From: Nocardia sp. BMG111209
Lineage (GTDB): Bacteria; Actinomycetota; Actinomycetes; Mycobacteriales; Mycobacteriaceae
DNA: 64,000 nucleotides
Direction: 5' to 3'
Assembly: GCF_000381925.1 (NCBI RefSeq)
Contig: NZ_KB907309.1
Span: 620,001 to 684,000 of the forward strand
Positions 58,856 through 64,000 of the stretch are shown here, in pieces. The notes beneath the pieces were generated by a model. That model had not been told where the DNA came from, did no database searches, and saw only the letters and a program-made list of their open reading frames with translations. How positions within the stretch are numbered: position 1 is the stretch's first letter; each line of letters begins with the position of its first letter. The position numbers were made by a program, and so were the translations under genes.

Positions 58856-59043
58856 AGCGCGCGCTGTGCCGGTGCCCTGCCGCACCCACCGGCCCAGCGA
58901 CCACACTATCCTCACCACGCCGACGTTCCGCCGATCGAGCAGGCGAGTCGGCAGCCTCGCGGTCACCGGCGCGAGCGCCGAATGCTCGTCGGCGCGAGCG
59001 CCGAACCCAACGCTGATGACAAGCACCAGACGAAGGAGATGAC

Positions 59044-59535
59044 GTGGAGTTCGACGTCACCATCGAGATCCCCAAGGGTCAGCGCAACAAGTACGAGGTC
59101 GATCACGAGACCGGGCGGGTGCGGCTGGACCGTTACCTCTACACCCCGATGGTCTACCCGGCCGACTACGGCTACATCGAGAACACCCTCGGGTCCGACG
59201 GCGACCCGCTGGACTGCCTGGTGCTGCTGCCCGAGTCGGTGTTCCCGGGTGTCATCGTCGAGGCCCGCCCGGTCGGCGTGCTGCTCATGAGCGACGAAGC
59301 GGGCGGCGACGAGAAGATCGTCGCGGTACCCGCAGGCGACAAGCGCTGGGACCACATCCAGGACACCTCGGATATCGGCGAATTCGACCGGAAGGCCATC
59401 GAGCACTTCTTCGAGCACTACAAGGACCTCGAGCCCGGCAAGTGGGTCAAGGTCGACGGCTGGGGCGACCGCGCCAAGGCCGAGGTGCTGGTAGACGAGG
59501 CCGTGGCCCGGCTGAAGGAGCAGGGCGGCCACTGA
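59044..59535 (+). CDS. ppa: Inorganic pyrophosphatase
   Basis: 163 residues, family I soluble pyrophosphatase: [39 protein letters not shown] with the metal-binding aspartates, and [10 protein letters not shown]. It hydrolyses PPi to drive biosynthesis. GTG start with AAGGAG 6 nt upstream. Single-gene unit ended by a strong bidirectional terminator. Confidence 0.96.
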   Translation: MEFDVTIEIPKGQRNKYEVDHETGRVRLDRYLYTPMVYPADYGYIENTLGSDGDPLDCLVLLPESVFPGVIVEARPVGVLLMSDEAGGDEKIVAVPAGDKRWDHIQDTSDIGEFDRKAIEHFFEHYKDLEPGKWVKVDGWGDRAKAEVLVDEAVARLKEQGGH

Positions 59536-59537
59536 TT

Positions 59538-59580
59538 CCGCCGCGATGATCCCGCCGGTCCGCCGGGATCATCGCGGCGG
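59538..59580. terminator. Bidirectional terminator between ppa and the crotonase gene
   Basis: Perfect 16-bp arms (59538-59553 and 59565-59580) with an 11-nt loop, 2 nt after the ppa stop, serving two convergent genes. Confidence 0.8.
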
Positions 59581-59590
59581 ACCGGTAGGC

Positions 59591-59616
59591 GCGGGCCGCC
59601 GCGTGGAGCGGCCCGC
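59591..59616. terminator. Second hairpin in the ppa/crotonase gap
   Basis: GCGGGCCGC ... GCGGCCCGC, 9-bp arms and an 8-nt loop, 5 nt from the crotonase stop. Probably ends the minus-strand gene. Confidence 0.65.
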
Positions 59617-59621
59617 GACGT

Positions 59622-60443
59622 TCACTGCCCGCGGAAGTTCGGCGGCCGCTTCTCGAACACCGCCGCGACCGCCTCGGTGAGATCCTCCGAGGGCAGGAAG
59701 GCCGCGTTCCACGCCGATACGTAGCGCAGGCCCTCGCTGATCTGCCGGGTCCGGGGCTGGTCGAGCACATCCTTCACGCCCTGCACCACCAGCGGCGGAT
59801 TGGCGGCGATCTCCTCGGCGAGGGTCTGTGCCGCGGCCAGCGTCGCGTCCTGATCGGGATATATGTCGTTGATCAGACCGATCTTCTCGGCGCGGACGGC
59901 GTCGATGTCCTTGCCGGTGAAGGCCAGCTCGCGCAGGTGCCCCTCGCCGATGATGCCCGGAAGTCGTTGCAGCGAGCCGACATCGGCGACGATGGCGACC
60001 TTGGCCTCACGGAGGCTGAATTTCGCGTCGGCGGCGGCCAGCCGAATGTCGGCCGCCGAGATCAGATCGAGCCCGCCGCCGATGCACCAGCCCGAGACGG
60101 CCGCGATGACCGGCTTGCGGCAGTCGGCGACGGCCGTGATCGAGGCCTGCATCCGCCGCACCTCGTGGAGGAATACGGTGCGGGGTGCGGCCAATCCGCG
60201 CTCGCCGATCAGCGGGGCGAACATGCCGCCCATCGCGGCCAGGTCCAGACCGTAGGAGAAATGCCGGCCCGAGCCGGTGAGCACGACCGCGCGCACCTCC
60301 GGATCGGCGTCGAGTTCCCCGAAGATCAGGGGCAGTTCGCGCCAGAAGTCCGGGCCCATCGCGTTGCCCTTGCCGGGACCGGTCAGCGTGACCCGGGCCA
60401 CCAGATCCTTGCTCTCGACTGTGAAAGCCTTCCATTCAGTCAT
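59622..60443 (-). CDS. Crotonase family, delta(3,5)-delta(2,4)-dienoyl-CoA isomerase-like
   Basis: 273 residues. By eye alignment with rat ECH1 all three key acids are kept with exact spacing: Asp in GGGLDLISAAD, Glu 20 residues later in FSLREAKV, and Asp in VADVGSLQRLP. That pattern marks dienoyl-CoA isomerases rather than hydratases. It would shift double bonds during beta-oxidation of odd-position unsaturated acyl groups. Substrate inferred. Its promoter region contains a paired AAAACTTG direct repeat. Confidence 0.88.
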   Translation of the reverse strand: MTEWKAFTVESKDLVARVTLTGPGKGNAMGPDFWRELPLIFGELDADPEVRAVVLTGSGRHFSYGLDLAAMGGMFAPLIGERGLAAPRTVFLHEVRRMQASITAVADCRKPVIAAVSGWCIGGGLDLISAADIRLAAADAKFSLREAKVAIVADVGSLQRLPGIIGEGHLRELAFTGKDIDAVRAEKIGLINDIYPDQDATLAAAQTLAEEIAANPPLVVQGVKDVLDQPRTRQISEGLRYVSAWNAAFLPSEDLTEAVAAVFEKRPPNFRGQ

Positions 60444-60486
60444 TTGCCCAGCTTAGCGGGCCGGTTTCGGCTCACAGCGGGTGTGT

Positions 60487-60504
60487 AAAACTTGTGAAAA
60501 CTTG
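60487..60504. promoter_or_regulatory. AAAACTTG direct repeat, 10-bp period
   Basis: AAAACTTG-TG-AAAACTTG: two identical octamers one helical turn apart in the 158-bp space between the crotonase (minus) and the unknown gene at 60602 (plus). The spacing suits cooperative binding on one DNA face. Confidence 0.45.
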
Positions 60505-60601
60505 CGGCCCGGTTGGGGTGTGCCGGACCGTCGGCGACGGATGATGTAACTGGCGCGTCGCTTCCACTCCACCGCCACCACCGGGCCTTCGGAGGTTGTT
60601 C

Positions 60602-60922
60602 ATGTTGATGCACAAGGGCATCGGCCTGGATCGTTTCAACCAATTACCCCACACGCGTGCCGTGTACGCCCTGTACGAATGCTGCTGCAGCGTGCTGTGG
60701 GCCGAGAAGCTGGCCGGCGGCCGGCCCTATCCCGACTATCGGCGACTACTCGACGCCGCCGAGGTCGAATTGCCCGCTCTGTCCCGGGCCGATCTCGATC
60801 GAATCGCCGATTCGGTTGCCCGCGAGGGTGTTTCCGAACCCACCTTCGAGGATCTGGTCCGCGTCACCCGAATTCGGCTGACCCGGATGCTCGGTCCCGA
60901 AGAGGGTTATCCCGAGTACTGA
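60602..60922 (+). CDS. Unknown 106-residue protein
   Basis: Family not recognised. ATG at 60602 with GGAGG 6 nt upstream. The N-terminal half has a Cys triplet (YECCCSVLWAEK) in a short amphipathic stretch; the C-terminal half is charged and helical (DLDRIADSVAREG, FEDLVRVTRIRLTRML). No signal peptide. Divergent from the dienoyl-CoA-isomerase-like gene and possibly sharing its control region. Confidence 0.65.
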   Translation: MLMHKGIGLDRFNQLPHTRAVYALYECCCSVLWAEKLAGGRPYPDYRRLLDAAEVELPALSRADLDRIADSVAREGVSEPTFEDLVRVTRIRLTRMLGPEEGYPEY

Positions 60923-60945
60923 ACCAGGTTTTCGGCACCCGGTTC

Positions 60946-62028
60946 TCAGCGCACCAGTCCACGCCCCGTGGTCAGCGGCAGATCGACGGCGGTGAGCAGT
61001 CCGGGCCGCGCCTGCACGACCGCGGGCACCGCGCTCACGAGGCGGGCGGCCGTGCCGACCACGCCGCCGAGGGCGTGGTCACCGTTGCTGGACAGTTGCA
61101 GGTCCAGCACGTAGTCGGGATCGCCCAGGATCTCCACGCGATAGCCGCCGTGCCCGGCGGGCTGCGGCCAGTCCGGCGCCAGATCGGGATGCAACCGGGT
61201 GACATGTTCGAGCACCAGCACCTCGCGCGCGCCCCGCACGCCGCTGACCCGGAAGCGCAGCGCGGCCGCGGTGCCGGATTCGACGGTGTGCGCGCCGATC
61301 CCGATCGGCTCCGGCGCGGGCAGGCGCTGGAAGTCCTGGGTCACCTCGTCGAGTTCCACATCCAGCGCGGCGGCCAGCTGGCGGATCACACTGCCCCAGG
61401 CCAGCGTCAGCACGCCCGGCTGCAACAGCAGCGGCAGTTCGTCCCCCGCACCCATCGGCCGGCCGAAGCCCATGATGTCGAACAGCACCTTCGGATTGTC
61501 GTAGGTGGAGTAGTCCAGGATCTCCGAGCACACGATGGTGTCGATGCGCTCGCTGCCGCTGGACAGCAGCAGTGGCAGCCAGTCGTTGGCCCAGCCCGGA
61601 TCGATGCCGTTCACCCACAACGACGCCCCGCCGGCCTCGGCCGCCTCGAGCACCGGATCGATCAGTTCGGGCGGCACGGTCCCGTACGGGAACTGCAGGA
61701 AGACCGGGCTCGACGACACCACGTTGATACCCGCGCGCAGGAAGGTCTTCAGATCCTCCACCGCCTCGGCCAGCCGGTCGTCGGCCATCGCGGTGTGCAC
61801 GATGCAATCGGGCTTCAGATCGAGCAGGGCCTGCGCGTCGGTGGTGGCGGCGACGCCGATCTCGCGATCCAGGCCCGCCAGCTCACCGGCATCGAGACCG
61901 GCCTTGGCGTCGGAGGACACCCAGACCCCGACGAGTTCCAGCTCCGGCCGCGCGATGATGGATCGCAGCGACCGGCGGCCGACATTGCCGGTACTCCATT
62001 GCACTACGCGGTAGGTCGGTGCGGACAT
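60946..62028 (-). CDS. NAD(P)-dependent amine dehydrogenase / dihydrodipicolinate reductase-like protein
   Basis: 360 residues from the ATG at 62028 with AGGAG 7 nt upstream. The N-terminal Rossmann fold YRVVQWSTGNVGRRSLRSII is the signature of the 2,4-diaminopentanoate-dehydrogenase-like family common in actinobacterial lipid and steroid gene clusters. Substrate unknown. It starts 13 bp after the SDR gene in a two-gene operon with a KstR-consensus box upstream, so a role in sterol or lipid breakdown is plausible. Confidence 0.85.
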   Translation of the reverse strand: MSAPTYRVVQWSTGNVGRRSLRSIIARPELELVGVWVSSDAKAGLDAGELAGLDREIGVAATTDAQALLDLKPDCIVHTAMADDRLAEAVEDLKTFLRAGINVVSSSPVFLQFPYGTVPPELIDPVLEAAEAGGASLWVNGIDPGWANDWLPLLLSSGSERIDTIVCSEILDYSTYDNPKVLFDIMGFGRPMGAGDELPLLLQPGVLTLAWGSVIRQLAAALDVELDEVTQDFQRLPAPEPIGIGAHTVESGTAAALRFRVSGVRGAREVLVLEHVTRLHPDLAPDWPQPAGHGGYRVEILGDPDYVLDLQLSSNGDHALGGVVGTAARLVSAVPAVVQARPGLLTAVDLPLTTGRGLVR

Positions 62029-62041
62029 CCGAAAACTCCTG

Positions 62042-62830
62042 TCACAGATCGGGAAGACCGAGGTCCAGGTTGGGTTGTTCGATGCCGCCGTCGATCTCGA
62101 GCACCTTACCCGTGATGTAGCCACCGGCCGGTGACGACAGATACACGATGCCCGCCGCGATCTCCCACGGCTCGCCCAGCCGGTGCAGCGGCGTGGCGGT
62201 CTCCATCGTCTCCTTGATCGCCGGTTGCGAGGCGACCACGTCCAGCGCGGAGGTGAGCACCGAGCCGACCGCGATCGCGTTCACCCGGATCCGCGGGGCC
62301 AGATCGGTGGCGGCCAGCCGCGTCCAGTGCGCCAGCGCGGCCTTGGCGGTGCCGTAGGCGAGATAGCCCCGGCCCGGCGTGCGGCCCATCATCGAGGAGA
62401 TGTTGACCACCGATCCGCCGCCCCCGGTCAGCATGTGCGGCACCGCCGCGCGGGTCAGCGCGTGCGCGGTGGCGACGTTGAAGTGGAACGCCCGCTCCAG
62501 ATATCCCGGCGTCGTGGTCAGGAAAGTGTTGGGTGCGGTCCCGCCGACGTTGTTGACGACGATATCGATCCGCCCGAGTTCGGCGGCCGCGGTCTCCGCC
62601 AGCCCCGCGACCGCGTCCAGATCGGAGAGATCGGCGGCTACGGTCACCACCCGGCGGCCCAGCGCGCGGATCTTGCCCGCGACCTCCTCGAGCTGTTCGG
62701 CCGTGCGCGCGGCGATCAGCACATCGGCCCCGGCCTCGGCCAGGCCCAGCGCGGCCGCGGCGCCGATCCCGCGCCCGGCGCCGGTGACGACGGCGACCCG
62801 GCCGTCCACACGGAAGTTGTCCAGAATCAT
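62042..62830 (-). CDS. SDR-family oxidoreductase
   Basis: 262 residues. Classical short-chain dehydrogenase: TGAGRGIG (17-24), NNVGG, catalytic Ser145/146, Tyr159 and Lys163 (YGTAK), and a C-terminal EIDGG. The ATG at 62830 has GGAGG 9 nt upstream. It oxidises or reduces an alcohol/ketone; steroid or acyl-CoA substrates fit its KstR box and partner gene. The open frame to 62914 is not needed. Confidence 0.9.
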   Translation of the reverse strand: MILDNFRVDGRVAVVTGAGRGIGAAAALGLAEAGADVLIAARTAEQLEEVAGKIRALGRRVVTVAADLSDLDAVAGLAETAAAELGRIDIVVNNVGGTAPNTFLTTTPGYLERAFHFNVATAHALTRAAVPHMLTGGGGSVVNISSMMGRTPGRGYLAYGTAKAALAHWTRLAATDLAPRIRVNAIAVGSVLTSALDVVASQPAIKETMETATPLHRLGEPWEIAAGIVYLSSPAGGYITGKVLEIDGGIEQPNLDLGLPDL

Positions 62831-62948
62831 TGCGGGGTTCCTCCTCCGACCGACCGTGCGCGCCCGAGCTGTGCTCGAAAAGCCTTGGCGTACCGACGAA
62901 CTCACCCACCCCACCGGAGCGGCGTGACGACCGTCACAGAGCAGTCTT

Positions 62949-62962
62949 TAGAACAAGTTCTA
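62949..62962. promoter_or_regulatory. KstR operator
   Basis: TAGAACAAGTTCTA is a perfect palindrome that fits the published KstR consensus TNNAACNNGTTNNA at every fixed position. It lies 119 bp upstream of the SDR start (minus strand) and 80 bp upstream of the DUF2752 start (plus strand). KstR itself is encoded at the other end of this window. Confidence 0.75.
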
Positions 62963-63042
62963 GTCTGTCAAGGGTCGGTGCCGGATCGCGGGATCGGAAC
63001 CACCTGGCGAGACCCGGCCTGCCCTCGCTACCGTGGACGACT

Positions 63043-63483
63043 GTGGACACCGCAGCCGCACCGCCGGCCGAAACCCGCACCGGCTGGGTCACTCTGGGGC
63101 AGCCGGCCCTCATCGCCGGCGGGCTCGCCGCCGCCGTCGCGGTCCTGCACTTCCGCGATCCGCACGTCTCCGGCTCCTACGGCTACTGCCCGTTCTACGC
63201 GCTGACCGGGTATTGGTGCCCGGGGTGCGGCGGGCTGCGCGCGATGCACAACCTCAGCGAGGGTCACGTACTCGACGCGATCCACAGCAATATCCTGCTG
63301 CTCCCGCTGACGGTGGCGTTCGTGGTGTGGTGGGTGCACCTGGTGGTGAACCGATGGAACGGCCGGCGCCGGCCGTTCCCGTTCCACGCCGGTCCGATCA
63401 CCCTCGCGGTGTCGCTGGCGCTGCTGGCGGTGTTCAGTGTGCTGCGCAACACGCCGTGGGGCAGCTGGCTGGCGCCGGTGTGA
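63043..63483 (+). CDS. DUF2752 membrane protein
   Basis: 146 residues from a GTG at 63043. The family hallmark CPFYALTGYWCPGCGGLRA is present, followed by HNLSEGHVLDAIHSN and two further membrane segments; three segments in total. Function unknown; the Cys-Pro-Gly-Cys-Gly-Gly core could bind metal or redox partners. Divergent from the SDR operon, sharing the KstR-box region. Confidence 0.82.
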   Translation: MDTAAAPPAETRTGWVTLGQPALIAGGLAAAVAVLHFRDPHVSGSYGYCPFYALTGYWCPGCGGLRAMHNLSEGHVLDAIHSNILLLPLTVAFVVWWVHLVVNRWNGRRRPFPFHAGPITLAVSLALLAVFSVLRNTPWGSWLAPV

Positions 63484-63539
63484 CCCGGCCGACGGCGTGG
63501 TGACCGTGACATCCGCCCGGTACTGGGCATGCTGACGGC

Positions 63540-63728
63540 ATGATCGATTCCCTGAAGAACCGGGTGCGCGAGAAGTTGATGCGACAGCTCCGGGAGGACG
63601 GGCCCTACGATCCGGACCTGGACGATCCCCGTCTGGTCGCCGTGGCGACCGACCTCGACGCACTGGAGTCGGTCGCCGACGACGACCCGCTGGTGGAGCA
63701 GCTCGCCGAACGCTATCTGGTGTTCTGA
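63540..63728 (+). CDS. Small acidic protein, 62 residues
   Basis: ATG at 63540. A basic N-terminus (KNRVREKLMRQLRED) is followed by an acidic, helical C-terminus (DLDALESVADDDPLVEQLAERYLVF). No membrane segment or known family. It follows the DUF2752 gene by 56 bp on the same strand and is convergent with the aminotransferase. Codon pattern is consistent with coding, but the call is modest. Confidence 0.5.
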   Translation: MIDSLKNRVREKLMRQLREDGPYDPDLDDPRLVAVATDLDALESVADDDPLVEQLAERYLVF

Positions 63729-63732
63729 CCGT

Positions 63733-64000
63733 TCAGAAGGAACACGGCGCCGCACCGCCGGCGTCCTGAGCGGTCAGCCGTGGCCGGGTCTCCGGCTGGG
63801 GATTCCAGTGGCCGTCCGCGCACGTGTACTCCCACGACGGCCCCCGCCGCACCAGCACATCGATCGCGTCGACCAGACGATCCACATCGGCCGCGGTGGT
63901 GCCCAGGCCGATACTGGCCCGGATCGCGCCGTCGACGCCGAGCCGGGCGAGCAGCGGATGCGCGCAGAATCGGCCGTCGCGCACCCCGATCCCGTGTTCG
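63733..64000 (-). CDS. Class V aminotransferase (cysteine-desulfurase-like), C-terminal part
   Basis: About 89 residues; the frame is open to the window end, so the PLP-lysine region lies outside. HGIGVRDGRFCAHPLL and the Arg of GAIRASIGLGTTAADVDRLVDAI match the C-terminal domain of class V PLP enzymes such as SufS/NifS. The Cys in RFCAHP could be the sulfur-accepting residue. A cysteine-desulfurase or related lyase is likely; incomplete data prevent more. Confidence 0.75.
   Translation of the reverse strand, partial: EHGIGVRDGRFCAHPLLARLGVDGAIRASIGLGTTAADVDRLVDAIDVLVRRGPSWEYTCADGHWNPQPETRPRLTAQDAGGAAPCSF

Overview
The window is high-GC actinomycete DNA and reads as a chromosome segment of a mycolic-acid bacterium, most likely Nocardia or a close relative. 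The reasons are the marker genes (KstR, CarD, Lsr2, ClpC1, MhuD, DUF3180 and DUF2520 proteins) and gene order that follows, block by block, the Mycobacterium tuberculosis region from about Rv3574 to Rv3628 as I remember it. No tRNA, rRNA, CRISPR array, insertion sequence or prophage gene was seen. Genes are dense, and starts often overlap the preceding stop by 4 bp.

Layout. 1-335: C-terminus of KstR, the cholesterol-catabolism repressor. 529-3099: a trehalose-6-phosphate phosphatase fused to a GH15 hydrolase. 3247-6248: a Zn/Mn-type ABC importer behind a Zur-like box. 6314-15924: mutY, canB, an Rv3587c-like protein, radA, lpqE, carD, ispD, ispF, cysS, rlmB and a small membrane protein; disA, which normally sits beside radA, is absent. 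15968-24000: a crotonase-fold protein, an acyl-CoA dehydrogenase, an alpha/beta hydrolase, the heme-degrading MhuD, a secreted GH65 lipoprotein, a flavin oxidoreductase and a PhyH-type dioxygenase. 24076-29830: clpC1, an FHA-HTH regulator, lsr2 and lysS. 29922-31116: a cysteine dioxygenase/rhodanese pair behind a 9-codon leader ORF with tandem Cys codons and attenuator-like hairpins. 31172-41493: coaX, panD, panC, a DUF2520 protein, an Rv3604c-like protein, a DUF3180 protein, folK, folB, folP, folE and ftsH (pantothenate and folate synthesis).

41840-54081 is less conserved accessory-like sequence: an unknown 310-residue protein, DUF1266 and DUF2277 proteins, a PfkB kinase, a P-loop nucleoside-kinase-like protein, phosphoketolase, a cyclase-family hydrolase, a six-TM Ser/Thr kinase, an amidase and a LysR regulator. 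Two 24-bp-period tandem repeats lie in its intergenic spaces. 54643-59535: hpt, tilS, a DUF2342 metalloprotease, dacB and ppa. 59622-64000: a dienoyl-CoA-isomerase-like crotonase, an unknown protein, a two-gene oxidoreductase operon with a perfect KstR-consensus operator, a DUF2752 protein, a small acidic protein and a truncated class V aminotransferase.

The most interesting signals are the Cys-Cys leader/attenuator, the KstR box 119 bp upstream of the SDR operon, the phosphatase-GH15 fusion, the FHA-HTH protein between lsr2 and clpC1, and the missing disA. All function calls come from reading protein motifs; no database search was run.
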